The position numbers and the translations under genes were made by a program. Positions 1 through 11,318 of a DNA stretch of 64,000 bases are shown piece after piece. Under the pieces are notes generated by a model. The model did no database searches. It was not told the origin of the DNA and saw only the letters and a list, made by a program, of their open reading frames with translations. This stretch comes from Lepeophtheirus salmonis (taxonomy: Eukaryota > Arthropoda > Copepoda > Siphonostomatoida > Caligidae), in NCBI RefSeq assembly GCF_016086655.4, contig NC_052131.2:36643705-36707704 (forward strand). Direction: 5' to 3'. Position 1 is the stretch's first letter. The number at the start of each line of letters is the position of its first letter.

Positions 1-600
1 TCTCTAATTAAAGGGGGATCTCAGAATCGGAGTCGAATGATTTTGTTGAACATGAAAATATTTATTATGATACTGTTTGATTCGAACTCAAAAATAGATT
101 TGACGGGCAACTGCTCCTAACAATCAAAACATTCATTTATGATGACTTTCTATCGTACCTGCACTTCTCAATATAAAGAGCAAAAGATAGGGGCTAGATT
201 GCTCGAGGAGTGAAATGCTAGGAAGTAAAAAATTGGGGTGGAAAGGATGATTCGCAGGTAAAAAGGCGGAGGTTGGTCATTTAGGAAGATGTCTTGGTCC
301 CACCTATAAATTATTTACTTCCCGAAATCTACTCATCGCCAGGGTCTCTACTACTAATTCAAAAGTTGAAAGACGGGATATTTTTATATGAATCACTTCA
401 TGTATTGATGGGAACATCATCACGCAACTTTTCATCGCTGTTATCTTTCATAAAACGAAAGGGCAATCAGTCATCAGTGGCTTAGTTGTATGTGTACAAT
501 GTTCTATACTATATAGCTGAAAATCGCTCTAGGTAATTAAAATACCTAGTTCTATTCGACTATTCATAAGTTCAAATACACCAATCTCATCCCTTATATC
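1..600. other. Unannotated AT-rich DNA
   Basis: No gene, repeat end or RNA is recognised here. A 63-codon open frame on the plus strand (294-485) has no similarity I can name and no splice context, so I do not call it. Confidence 0.5.
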
Positions 601-1182
601 AGAGGTGTATACAGAAAAAAAAATTCAATTCAAATATAAAATTAATGAAATATTTTTTAAATTTTAAAACTACATTATTATTCTCAAATAATTACTTTTT
701 TTTTGAAAAAAGTATCAAAAATCTACAGCTGTTCAGAAAAAATTTAATTTATAAGAGAAATATGTCATAAATTAAATTTATAATATTAAATTTTTTGGAA
801 AAAAATTTCAAAAATCTTTAGCTATTTGGAGAAAATTAATTTTTTTTTTAATTTTAAAAATCCATAGTTATTCTCAAATAATTACTTTTTTTTGTGAAAA
901 AAGTATCAAAAATCTAAAGTTGTTCAAAAAAATTACATTTATAAGACAAAAATGTCATAAATTAAATTTCTAATATTAAATTTTTGGGAAAAAATTTCAA
1001 AAATCTATAGTTATTTGGAGAAAATTAATTTTTTTGGGAAAAAAAAAAATTGAATAATTAAATTAAAAATTAAATATTTTGGAAACAAAAAATCACCTAT
1101 TAATATTTTTTTTTTTTTGTACAAAGCAAACATTCCATAATTTGGGTGACTATAGCCCTCCAACCCACCCCTTGCGAGAGCT
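601..1182 (+). mobile_element. Family A hAT-like non-autonomous element, copy 1 (diverged)
   Basis: The left end AGAGGTGTATACAG is a diverged form of the family end AGGGGCGTCCGCAGG. The right end near 1158-1182 (CCACCCCTTGCGAGAGCT) matches the family right end CCACCCCCTGCGGACGCCCC. The interior is the family's signature: AT-rich stretches in which short phrases like ATCCACAGCTGTTC and TTTTTTGGAAAAAAATTTC recur. It has no coding capacity. Assignment to hAT rests on other copies (34710 has a 7-8 bp flanking duplication). An internal tandem duplication is listed separately. Confidence 0.6.
655..1033. repeat. Tandem duplication, two units of about 190 bp, inside family A copy 1
   Basis: The phrase TTCTCAAATAATTACTTTTT occurs at 681 and again at 871, and TATTTGGAGAAAATTAATTT at 823 and 1012, giving a period of 189-190 bp. 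The intervening text matches throughout with scattered substitutions and one-base indels. Confidence 0.75.
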
Positions 1183-1701
1183 ACTGAATATACATACATA
1201 TGTACATCATTGAAAACGTTTTACCTTCCTTCCAAATGGTTACTGGGGAAGTCATTATCACATTAATTACTTATGTAGAACGTACATAATATCTTTGAGA
1301 ACTACCTCAAATAACAGTCACTCTTCAAGACAACAAGAAAGGGAAGGAACGTTATAATACATATTTTGTAATTTTCATAATAAGAGTAATGAAGAAGTTT
1401 CTTCCTTTCGTGACCTCTATCTTTCTCTCTCTCTCGTTCCTTCCTTCATTTTCCTTGATTGATTACTACTCCCCACTAACTACTCTATATATGTGTATTA
1501 TTTTCAATCCAAATTGATTAATTATGATGTATGTACCCGCTTCTTCCTCCTCTCCTACTTTGCCTCTTCTTCTGCGTGGCCTTCTCCTTAATGCGATTTC
1601 CGTCATTGATTTAACAGCCTTTTTTTATTATTCAAAAAATAATAATCATACTGATAGTAAACTATCCAAGAGCTCACTCAGCCTCATGACAAGGTGGTTA
1701 G
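1183..1701. other. Unannotated DNA with a short pyrimidine tract
   Basis: A CT-rich tract lies at about 1416-1452. A 73-codon open frame at 1524-1745 runs into the next family A copy and resembles nothing I know, so it is left uncalled. Confidence 0.4.
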
Positions 1702-2405
1702 CAGGGGCGTCCACGGGGGAGGGCCCCTCCAGCCCCTTCAATTAAGAAATTTTTATTCTTACTAGAAAATGTAATATGTGAAAGAAAAATTCGAAAAAAT
1801 TAATATTTAAAATTTAATTGAATTTTTCTTACTTTTTTCCCCCAAAATTTTTTTTTTTTTTTGGAAATATCCATGAATTTTTTTAAAAAATCAAAAAATA
1901 TTATATTTTAAATTTAATCTTAGAATTTTTATATCCCTTTTTTCTGAACAACTCTAAATTTTTGAAATTTTTATCGAGTATGTATGGGTTTTTGAAATTT
2001 TTTTTTTTTTTTTAATTTTATTTTTTCTACATAACTATGAATTTTATCTACGAAAAATGTAACATTTAAAATTTCATTTTAGAAATTATTTCCAAAAAAA
2101 ATGATTTTTTCTGAACAGCTCTGGATTTTGAAATATTTCTACGCGAAATTTTATATTTGAAATTTTTTTCCAAAAAACTTTATATTTAAAATTCTTTTCC
2201 AAAAAACTTTATATTTGAAATTAAATTTTAGAAATTATTTCCAAAAAATTTGATTGTTTGTGAATATTCTTTTCTTTAGATTTAATTTTGCAATTATTTC
2301 CAAAAAAAAATTTCTAGATTTTTGAAAAAATTTAACTTTTTAGAAATAGCTGTGGATTGTCCATTCTTTTTTGCAAAAAAATATAATTTTTTGTAAATTG
2401 TAGTA
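1702..2405 (-). mobile_element. Family A hAT-like non-autonomous element, copy 2 (inverted)
   Basis: It begins with CAGGGGCGTCCACGGGGGAG at 1702, the family end in its GC-rich form, followed by GGGCCCCTCCAGCCCC, which is the reverse complement of the right end of copy 30759. The interior carries the family phrases in the opposite orientation (TTTTTGAAATTTTTT, ACAGCTCTGGATTTT). The far end near 2405 has no recognisable terminal repeat, so the copy is probably truncated. Confidence 0.65.
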
Positions 2406-3225
2406 GACTGTCTTGTGCCTACTCCTTAGTGTGTAGTTTTCCACAAATAGCAATTTTAAAATAGTTAAATAGTTTGAGAAAAACTGTTTTAGAGAATATT
2501 TCAGTAATGGTTTTACTTCGGAAATGCTTAAATTAAGTTGTTTATATTATATTCATCGAGAAAAACTATTTGCACATATTAGAGCTGGGACGATATACTA
2601 AACCCACGGTTCGGTACGAACCTTGGTACACACTTCTCAGGTTGTGGTTTGGTACGGTATAATAGTCAAATGTTTTGGGTTTTTTTTAAAATAGAATTTA
2701 TGTAGTTTTTCATATACAATATATTTTCATTTTATCGTAATATTTGGGGAAATTTAATTTATGATCGGGTGAACGTTATAAGGCATTTTTTATGTGCATA
2801 AAGTTTCATTAATGAACATGGGTGGGACGAATCGTATTTACTTAATATCTGTAAAGAACATCCTCCCCCACACCATTCTCAGTGCAAAACGTGTCGAAGT
2901 ATCATCCGGGAACCAACAATCACACAAAGAAGTCAATGTAATTGCAGTGTGGAGAAGACGTTGTGTTTTAATTGGTTCAATTACAACATCAAAATTATAT
3001 GAAGATAAATAATTTTGAATATATATTTCAAATTCAATAACCAATTATCTTGTAAAAGCAAATTAATTTTCCATGATTTGTTCTCTCATCTGTCATAGAA
3101 AACACATACTCTATGGCAGTTTCTATACTGAGAGAGTCAGATTTTTTTGGTTTTTTTTTTTTAACAACAAATTTCACCATTTTAATTTCATTTGGTTTTA
3201 CTATACCAGATTACATGGGTAAATA
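2406..3225. other. Mostly unique DNA with a possible hAT-end fragment
   Basis: At 2581-2600 the text AGAGCTGGGACGATATACTA resembles the opening of some hAT-type repeats, and GGTTCGGTACGAACC just after it can form a 6 bp stem with a 3-base loop. No matching second end was found. Short open frames at 2794-3044 on both strands are not recognisable. Confidence 0.3.
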
Positions 3226-3842
3226 TGGTGGGTGGTCCAGGTAAATTAGGAAAATATTAAAAGGCTTATAACGAACGGGGGTTAGCTCAATATTTATTTA
3301 TTTATTTGAATGCTACATTTAATTACAGTCAATTATTTATAATGAGATCCACCTCCCTTGATAACCTCAGTCACACAGCTATCGTACAGATCCAGTTTTG
3401 CACTTGTATGATTTTATGGGTTTCTTCAGGGCCTCCACAGATGAATGATACTTGGCACAGTCCACATGTTCGACCCTCCCCTAGAACTATAAATTGCCAA
3501 AAGTACGGGCTCCAAAAGTGAGGAGATTTTTTGCCCAAAACATTCTGCAATTTTTGGATTTATGGGCTGGTGCACTGTCTTGTTGGAAAGTGGGGCTTCT
3601 TGCTTGAGTTACTCCATCCAAACCAGGGAATGTAAATTAAAAGTGCAAAACCAGAAAACATACAATAGCAAGGCTGGTTTCAAACGAGGTCTTCAAGTAC
3701 AGGGTGACCGAGATTACAAAGAGAGGCAGATATTATTATGAATAATTGAATGTCCTTAAATGTAGCATTCAAATAATAAATATATATTGATCTAACCCCG
3801 TTCTATCTTTATCATATTTTAAATATTTTCTCAATTTATCTG
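3226..3842 (-). mobile_element. Family C Tc1/mariner-type deletion derivative, copy 1
   Basis: The element lies between TA dinucleotides (3224-3225 and 3843-3844). Its ends form an imperfect inverted repeat of about 150 bp. The left arm runs from GGGTGGTCCAGGTAAATTAG through GAATGCTACATTTAA. The right arm, reverse complemented, carries the same phrases in order but has lost its outermost bases (GGACCACCC). The middle holds a transposase remnant on the minus strand. It is 617 bp long, almost the same as the other family C copy (614 bp), and both join the same parts. Confidence 0.8.
3486..3599 (-). pseudogene. Transposase fragment, catalytic region (family C)
   Basis: Read on the minus strand, the frame gives TFQQDSAPAHKSKNCRMFWA followed by NLLTFGARTFGN. 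QQDSAPAH is the segment that holds the second catalytic aspartate in Tc1/mariner-type DDE transposases. The N-terminal DNA-binding part and first catalytic aspartate are absent, and downstream the frame is lost, although text matching the family C phrase GRVEHVACAKYHSSLEAL can still be followed in shifted frames. This is a dead remnant; the cognate copy at 20011-20282 is better preserved. Confidence 0.75.
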
Positions 3843-3844
3843 TA

Positions 3845-4647
3845 TATAGAAACAATAGTCGCAATAGTAAAAACATAAGTCAACTGTCAAATAAAAAATA
3901 TTCCACTTTAGTCACTGATTTGTTTATAAAATAGTTTACTTGTATAATTAACAAATATTTCTTGTTCTTCTATTTTTTCAAATAAATTATTCTTTATATT
4001 TTAGTTAAGTTGTAAATTTGGGTCTTATGGAGTATTCAGAGGAAGAAAGGAGATGAGTTTGCTCGGAGTTCATCCATTGACTGGGGGATGAGCCCGGAGG
4101 AGATCATTTTGATTAAATAAATAAAAAAATCGAGAACCTTCCACTTTTCCTCCGTCAATATATTTTTCGTTTTGCTTCGCGTCCCTACGCTTGACGTACC
4201 AAAGTGATTTCCTTACTATTGAAAGGCTGCGATAATTGAACTTCAACTATTCCCTGTCGTTGTCTCGAATTTCGAGATAGAAAGAGAAAGAATGACGTCC
4301 GGGCAAACTTATACCGGATATCCAATGTAACTTTGCTCTTACTTTTTCAGCCTTAAAATCGGTCTTCCTTTACTAATTAAAGTCTTTAGTAATTGATTTT
4401 ATACATAGAATCGGCTTTTTATTAGAGTTAAACGCTATCATATTTGTGGTTATGTTGTAATTAGAAGAAAATATAAGATTTTTCCATAATATATATATAG
4501 GTATATATATGTGATGGCGAAAGTTCTCAGGGTCAAACATCCTAAAACTTTTAAGGTTATAACTTGCCAGAGGGGAATTAATTTACCATCTTTTACTATT
4601 CTTAAATTCAGTTTCATATCGGTATGTATGTATTATATGTTATGACT
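3845..4647. other. Unannotated AT-rich DNA
   Basis: No repeat ends or coding similarity. A G-rich patch at 4060-4102 (CCATTGACTGGGGGATGAGC) has no extended open frame. Confidence 0.4.
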
Positions 4648-4890
4648 ACAAACACCGAAACCCTAAAAGCCATTGTCAGCCAGCACTTGGACGCCATGAC
4701 CGAGGAATACATCCACAGCGGCTACCAGGCCTTCCACTGCCGCTAGGAAGCCATCATTCCCACTAAGGATGGCTATATTAATCATTAAGAGATCTCAAAC
4801 ATACATCTATTTATATACTGTTAAACAAATGACTTATATCTTGTTGAAGTTTACAATTCAAAGTGATCAGATTTTAATGGACTACTCGCT
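4648..4890 (+). pseudogene. Tc1/mariner-type transposase C-terminus and 3' end (family B, copy 1)
   Basis: A 47-codon frame from 4648 to the stop at 4786-4788 reads LKAIVSQHLDAMTEEYIHSG then, after one in-frame stop, EAIIPTKDGYINH. This is the usual C-terminal end of a family of Tc1/mariner-type transposases that finish in GGYIN. It is followed by the family 3' tail and terminal inverted repeat ending CAGATTTTAATGGACTACTC near 4890. Everything upstream (DNA-binding domain and catalytic core) is missing, so the copy is a 5'-truncated relic. Confidence 0.8.
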
Positions 4891-7515
4891 ATATTACTGC
4901 CTCAAATTTTACTTAGATTAACTGCCCGATTATACCATATTTATTGCTCGATTATTGAAAGTATTGTATTACCTCATTTGCTCTCCCATCTTCTCCGCCT
5001 ATTGATATAAATATGTACGTAAATTTACGAGGCATTCAATACTCTTCCTTTGTTTGAATAGATGGCTTCTTTTATTTATATGTATGTATGTACGTACAAT
5101 CTATGTAGGAGCTAAGGGGGGAGAGAAGTAAGGAAAAGAAGAAAACTTGATGATTGTAATTCTCATAAAAAAAACGGGAGAGGAGGGATGTAAAAAAAAA
5201 ACACACACAAAAAAGCACGTAAGAGCAACAGGTATAAGAATGTATGCGAAGAAGAAAGACGCCGGAGGAGGAAGAGAGGAAAAAACCTGCAGGAGCAGGT
5301 AGGTAGACAGGAAGGAAAGCAATCAACAGGTGGGACTACCTGCTGCTAACATAGGAGGAGCTACATCCATATTCTACACGTAAACAAGGAAAAAGGTGGA
5401 GTTTTCTTTATTACATTATCTCAGCCATCATTTGTTTATATCATCGTATTATCTACCACCGTTTAAGTCTAGCTTGCAAGTGGTTTGTGGGGGTTATAAT
5501 CATATAATAATGGTGACGTAATATACTTGGACATTAAAGTAGACAATAGTCTATGGTTCAGAGACAATTAGAACCCATTTACAATAGTATCTTATCCACA
5601 ATGAGTATGCTAAAAAAAACCGAAAATCAACATTGTAAACATGACGATATGAATAATGTTCATGACGTTTCATTAGATCAGCGATAATCAGCTGTGAAAA
5701 GGAAAGAGAGTGAGAATGCAATAAACAAAGATATTTGCAAGAATTATTTGGATATTGATCCCCAATTCTACTCAGATTCCATCAAGGGCATGCAATTATA
5801 ACTCTGCAACAAATCCTTAGGGTTACGCTCAATTTTTTATGTGTACACACGAATGAATGTTCAATCAGATAATTGAATCTACTTAGGAAATGATGCTCAC
5901 TAATCAGGAATTAAATATGAATGATAAGTTCTGACAAAAAAAAATCATTTTCAGATTAGAAATTAAAAAAAAAAAAAAAAAAAAAAGGCCAACTACAAAA
6001 TTCACAGGAATTAAACCACTCGTAATAACCCTAGAGATAAAGATAATTTTTTAGAATATTAAACATTATAAATTAAAGTAATCGGTGCTTTTTTGAGGAT
6101 CCTAGCATTAATATTATCAATTACAATTAATATTACCCGACATTAATTAATGATTTAATAAGTTTACCTCCATACACAACTAAAATTATTGACTTTAAAC
6201 TTTATAATCTCAAAACATGGCTAGAGTGTTGTCCGATAATAAAATATATTTTCCAAATAGTGTATTATATCAGTACTTTTATCAATACACTGAATATTTT
6301 ATTAAAAAATATATTAGAAAAAAACCTAAGGGAAAACCTTGGACGACATGGATCTTTATGTGGTATTGAATATATTTTATGACCCATTTATGGAACTTTT
6401 ATCGATCCAACATAGACAAATTATATTTGTACCTAAACACTCTTAAGTATTGAGTCAATATTGATGTAAATAGGGGACAATGGCGGATTTTATGTGAGCA
6501 ATCTGCTTGCAAAAATAGTTAGAGATGAAAGACTCATAATTTTGTAATAAGTGAATAAAATGGATTTAAAAAAATGGATTTTTTCTTCTTTTGTTGTATA
6601 ATTGATTTATCCATGCCTTGATATTATGAAGTTTCTAGTTTTTAATCTTATTCACATGACTAAAGTTTTTAAAATTGTAAGCACATTGTGTGCAATATTA
6701 TAGTACTTTAATATTATAAATATAGGTAGTAATCAAATCCAGATAAGAAAAAGCTTTTTCCAAGAAATTATATTTTCTAAGTTCATAAACGACTTCACAT
6801 TAGAAAAACAGTAATAATAAATTTTCCAGATAAGAGCTGCTTTTAATGTTAGCGTTAAAGGATTTTTATTTAGGGGAGGGGGGATCTTGCTATACATATA
6901 TTACGTACGTTTCAACTATTCTCCAGCATTAGTCTTGCTACATATATTTGAGATACTTTCATATGAAAAACTATATACCTTAATTAAAACAATAGCAAAT
7001 ATACATCGAAAAATAGGGATTTAAGCATTTTCAAACCAAATATATATTCCTTTTTTTTATTGCTATTATAAATTACCATTAAAAAAAAATAATTGATAAG
7101 ATTATAAATCTTTTTTTGTCAAAGTTCAGTAGCAAAGACTAGGGCAAATGACTGATTTACGGACTAAATGTACCTAAAATTTATTGATAAGCCCAAAAGG
7201 TGAATAAATTATAATGATGTCAAAATAATCCAGTTCTATATCTACTCAAGATAAAATCTGGTTTTAAATCTATTAGAAAAAGAAAGCTTTATAGAAGTCG
7301 GGTTAATTCAATCAATTATGACTAGAGAAAAGGTTTTTGTCAGCAAATGTTGTTTTGTTTCTTTTGCCTTATAAAAACGAAACGAAACAATTGTTTGAAT
7401 ATTTTCCTCGGACTAAAACAAATATATTAGTATCTCGACAATATAAAAACGGAACAAAAGGATACAAAAACGGTGAAAATGCGGTGAAACAAGAATATAT
7501 GACCACTTTACGTTA
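4891..7515. other. Long unannotated interval with purine-rich and poly-A tracts
   Basis: From 5105 to 5325 the plus strand is strongly purine-rich, which creates hydrophobic-looking open frames on the minus strand (5072-5326) that I regard as compositional artefacts. An uninterrupted A run ends at about 5986. The rest is AT-rich sequence without recognisable genes or repeat ends. Confidence 0.4.
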
Positions 7516-8150
7516 TGAGGTTAAAGAAAAAGTAATTTTGTATTTCCCGCCTGTTTTTAAACTATGTATATCTTGTTAATTATTGGTCACATCAGATCAT
7601 AGTATAAAGCGTTCTACAGGTGTTAATGATGTACCACGCTATGGCTGACCTATCGTAGAAAATGTCGATAAAATCATGGAAAATATCGAAATAGACATGT
7701 CAGCCATTTGTAGCATATCCCGAGAGCTGAACATCGATCATAAAACAATTTCTAACCGGCTTGATACTAAAATAAACTCGAATGGAAGAGGAGTCGTATT
7801 TCATCAAGACAACGCCAGGCTGTACATAATCTTTGATGACGTGGCAGAAGCTCTGGGACGGGAGGTTATTATGCATCTAACCTACAGTCTGGACCTGGGA
7901 CCACGTGACTATATCCTGATTCAGTCTATGGCCAACGTGCTTGGTGGTGCAAATTTGCCCTCAATAGAGGCCTGTGAAAATTGGTTGTCCGATTTTTTTG
8001 CCAATAGGGGCAAGAGAAGGCCTTTATGAAGTGGATTCTCGTTGGCAACAAGTTAACGAACAGAGGGGGTATACTTGCTTGAATCAGATGATTGTAGCAC
8101 TTATAACAAAGCATTGAATTCAAGGGAAATGACTTTTTCCCCACCCCAAA
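7516..8150 (+). mobile_element. Family D mariner relic, copy 1, internally deleted
   Basis: The left end (AGGTTAAAGAAAAAGTAATT from about 7518) matches the inverted repeat of copy 16978 (GGTTGTGGAAAAGTAATT). The right end near 8120-8150 (GGGAAATGACTTTTTCCCCA) is its complement. Between them is a mariner transposase in one direction with its centre removed. Confidence 0.75.
7655..8029 (+). pseudogene. Mariner transposase remnant (family D, copy 1)
   Basis: The frame starts within the linker of the paired helix-turn-helix domain (VENVDKIMENIEIDMSAICS, then SISRELNIDHKTISNRL, a typical second helix-turn-helix). It jumps directly to NGRGVVFHQDNARLYIIFDD, which holds the second catalytic aspartate (HQDN). 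YSLDLGPRDYILIQSMAN follows, with the third catalytic aspartate of a D34D mariner (PRDY). NLPSIEACENWLSDFFANRG is the C-terminal region. The segment carrying the first catalytic aspartate is deleted, and a frameshift after FFANRGK ends the frame early. A full-length mariner transposase is about 340-350 residues; about 125 remain here. Inactive. Confidence 0.9.
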
Positions 8151-9380
8151 TATATAGTTTCATTCATATTCCTCATATTTTCAACTGTGCTCCTCAGAAG
8201 AACCCTGATTATAAAAATGCAAAATATTGACGCTTATTGTATGTCCATTCTTGTGTTATGTAAATCATCTTTTCCCTACGTCATTTGTCCAATGATTTTA
8301 ACCAGAAATCAAACAGATTGGAGAAGACCTTTAGTTTGAGTAATGATCTTTACAAAAGATGATAATTATAACTCTGGTATGACTTCCTCCTCCCCAAGGG
8401 AGAGCAAGAATGGTGATGGTCTCGTTGGTGACTCGATCACATATGAGAGGCTCTGACGAGGGAATGATGATGATATTAAAGAAAGGAATAATCTTCAATA
8501 TATGATTAACCTCTTCTCATACTTGTTTGCGTATGCACATTATAGAAAGTAAACGTGATTAAGGGATTTTCTCTAGAGAGAGAAAGATGAATTGTTATCG
8601 TATGCATAGTGCATACACGCATCGCACAGAGTGTACATAAATGAGTATTGATCATCATAAATAACAGTAAATGTAATTGTAATATAAATAATAATAATCA
8701 AGAATCATTAAGAATCATCAACGTTGTCACCCTATAACAAAATATAAGTACAATAACAGTAAATATAATATGTACGTTGAGTTACTCATAATTAAACATA
8801 TGTTTGCCTTGAATATTATGAGTGTGTGCAGTACTCACTCTAACTATAATGAAAGGCTGGTCCATTCTCTTCACTGTTATTATTCATACTAATATTACTA
8901 GAGATGTGAAAATTCTTTAAATTCTCGTAAGTGTAAATCAAAACATAAATATTTGTTGACAACTTTGAAAGACTGCTGAGAGAGATATACATCAAAAGTT
9001 ATAGTGCTCCTTGATGGCTAATATATATTTAAAATATGAAAAAAAAAAAAATTAATTAAAGTATATATGCTCACAAGGATTTTGATAATTTTAACATCTT
9101 TAAATATTACTACAAGTATTCTATACAGGGGCCCTAATCATCGGGAGCATGGAACCCAAATAACTTGATAAATAGTAGTATTTATCTGTTTATTTATTTA
9201 TGACCATTGAGGATAGTTAAAGACTATAACGGTCGACTTATAGTGGGTGCAAGTAAAAAGTGAAAATATTATGTGAGTAAATTTAACATATATAAGTTAA
9301 AAATATAAAGATTTAAAAACCCGTAAAAGTTTTTTTTTTTTTTAAAAAACATTCCAAAATGTAAATTTATATATATAATA
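8151..9380. other. Unannotated interval
   Basis: Contains a short hairpin (8600-8616, GTATGCA-TAG-TGCATAC) and a 25-codon open frame (8379-8456) discussed under findings. A second GC-richer patch lies at 9121-9160. No recognisable gene. Confidence 0.4.
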
Positions 9381-9828
9381 TGTTAGACAAAAGTAATTTC
9401 GTATTTTTCCCTTTATTGCAATACTTTATTAGAAGTGTTACAATCCTCCAATTTAAGCTAATTATGTCACATTTTGTAAGATAACTTGTTTTTAACGAGA
9501 ATCCAACTTCATAATGCCCTTCATGTAAAAGCCTTTCTCCCTATTGGCAAAAAAAATTGCCAATCAATTTTCACAGGCCTCTATTGAGGCTAAATTTGTA
9601 CCCCCAAGTGCGTTGATCATAGGCAGGATTTCTTCCTTTGAGACTTCCATAGTCGACGCACCGTAATTCACGACTGGACTGCCCAAGCGTAATACTCTCC
9701 AATAAGCGTTTGTTGCATACACTTACACCTTTACAGCGCTTCATCGTATGATTCGATGTGATCAATAATGCCCAAGATATACTTGGTTAAAAAAAGGTAA
9801 GATATATGAAAAATAATTAACTGAAAAT
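9381..9828 (-). mobile_element. Family D mariner relic, copy 2, heavily deleted
   Basis: It starts after a TA at 9379-9380 with a diverged inverted repeat (TGTTAGACAAAAGTAATTTC). Read on the minus strand it contains the family D 5' region near 9720-9780, then jumps to the C-terminal coding region: the text around 9540-9590 is the reverse complement of the SIEACEN..FFANR segment. It ends with the 3' tail next to the left end. Stops and frameshifts are frequent. The outer end around 9815-9828 is only weakly recognisable. Confidence 0.7.
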
Positions 9829-10756
9829 CCCTTGAGGTCCGCCTCACTTCCCTTGCAAAATCATTCAAGTACATTTCTAGAAAGTTGCCGATCTATATTA
9901 AAAACTATGCTTAAAAATGTCTGCATTTGGTTTTGCATTGTCATCCATAGTTACTCCAACCAGCATCAATCTGTCTACAAACACAATTGTGATTACGTCA
10001 CGGGCATATAATATGCACAGTGCGTATACCAGTTATGGTATCATATCTGATTTGTTAAAACAAAAACTATCTTGAACAAAAATCAAAAAAATATATATAT
10101 ATTTATTTTTTTCATATACATAAAGTTCAATATTTCAAATTTCTGGGATGATTTAAAATACTCAAGTGGATTAATTATAGCTTTAGCGTTTTTAATAAAA
10201 TTTATCAATTTATCATTATATATTATATATTCTGACAATCATTTTCCACTTCTTCAAGTGCAATTTGCATTGTGTCCAAATATTAAATCAAACTAATTTG
10301 TCGGCAAAAATTGAAGGTTAATATAATTCAGATTCTATTTTGAGTTCAAGCTTACTTTTGTGTTGATGAAGCACATATGTAGATTGTAGATAGGTACTCA
10401 AAGTCTAGATAAAATTTTTGACATGAAGGAAAAAAATAAAATGAAAAAATACAAAGTATACGACTTCAAAGGAGTTCATTTTTAAATCCTTACTTTTCTT
10501 TGAAAAAGTACTCGAAAACATTACATTAATAGGTTTCATAAAATACATAATTCCTTCTGCTTGGTCAAACGTGATGTGATGGTCGACTTAACAGACTAGG
10601 AAAAGGAGAGAGAGGGTTACGTTACACCATCAATTTTATAACAAATTGAAGCATATGTGGTTTATTTAATGGTGTACAGGACATGGACGAATGCGTTTGA
10701 TGGTTTAGTTGCAACCGAGATTTATGCACTACTTACATACTATATACATTCATACC
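9829..10756. other. Unannotated AT-rich DNA
   Basis: No repeat ends or similarity seen. Short open frames, for instance 10072-10296, are rich in I, F and K, as expected from AT-rich composition. Confidence 0.4.
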
Positions 10757-11313
10757 CAGGGGGTTCCATAGGATAATATATATATATATATTTTTTTTAT
10801 TTGGTAAAAGGGGGGAGTTGATTTTTGGAATTTAAAAAAAAAATAAAAAATTTGGAAAAAAATTTCAAAAATCCACGGCTGTTCACAAAAAAAAAAAAAT
10901 TAAGTTTTGAATATTAAACTTTCGTCGTAAAAATTTTAAAAATCCAAAGTTATTTTCAAAATATTAGATTTTTTTGGAAAAATTTCAAAAATTAAGTTTT
11001 GAATATTAAATTTTCGTCGAAAAAGTTTTAAAAATTCAAAGCTATTCTCAAAAAATTATATTTTTTGTGGAAAAAATTCAAAAATTAAGTTTTTTATATT
11101 ATAATTTTTGAAAAAAATCACAAAAATTCACAGCTGTTCTTGAAAAATTTCAAAAGTTTATAGCTATTTACAAAAAATTACATTTTTAGGAATTAAATTT
11201 CTTGGAAAAAATTGGATAATTAAATTAAATTTTAAATATTACATTTTCTAGTAAAAAGCAACAAATCATTAATTTGGGGGTTGTCTACAAACAAACCCCT
11301 GTGGACGACCGTA
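10757..11313 (+). mobile_element. Family A hAT-like non-autonomous element, copy 3
   Basis: The left end CAGGGGGTTCCATAGGATAA is a diverged family end, followed by GGGGGGAGTTGATTTTTGG as in copies 30759 and 34710. The right end is CCCCTGTGGACGACC. The interior repeats AAAAATCCACGGCTGTTCAC and related phrases. The pentamer ATACC directly flanks both ends (10752-10756 and 11314-11318), which may be the remains of a target-site duplication. Confidence 0.75.
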
Positions 11314-11318
11314 ATACC

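Noticed and set aside
60..145. tRNA-like T-arm on the minus strand (TTTGAGTTCGAATCAAA)
   Set aside because: A 5 bp stem and TTCGAA loop are present, but no A-box or acceptor and anticodon stems can be fitted upstream.
5072..5326. 84-codon hydrophobic open frame on the minus strand, resembling a signal peptide or membrane protein
   Set aside because: It is the complement of a purine-rich tract. Two overlapping frames are both open and both hydrophobic, as expected from composition, and there is no homology.
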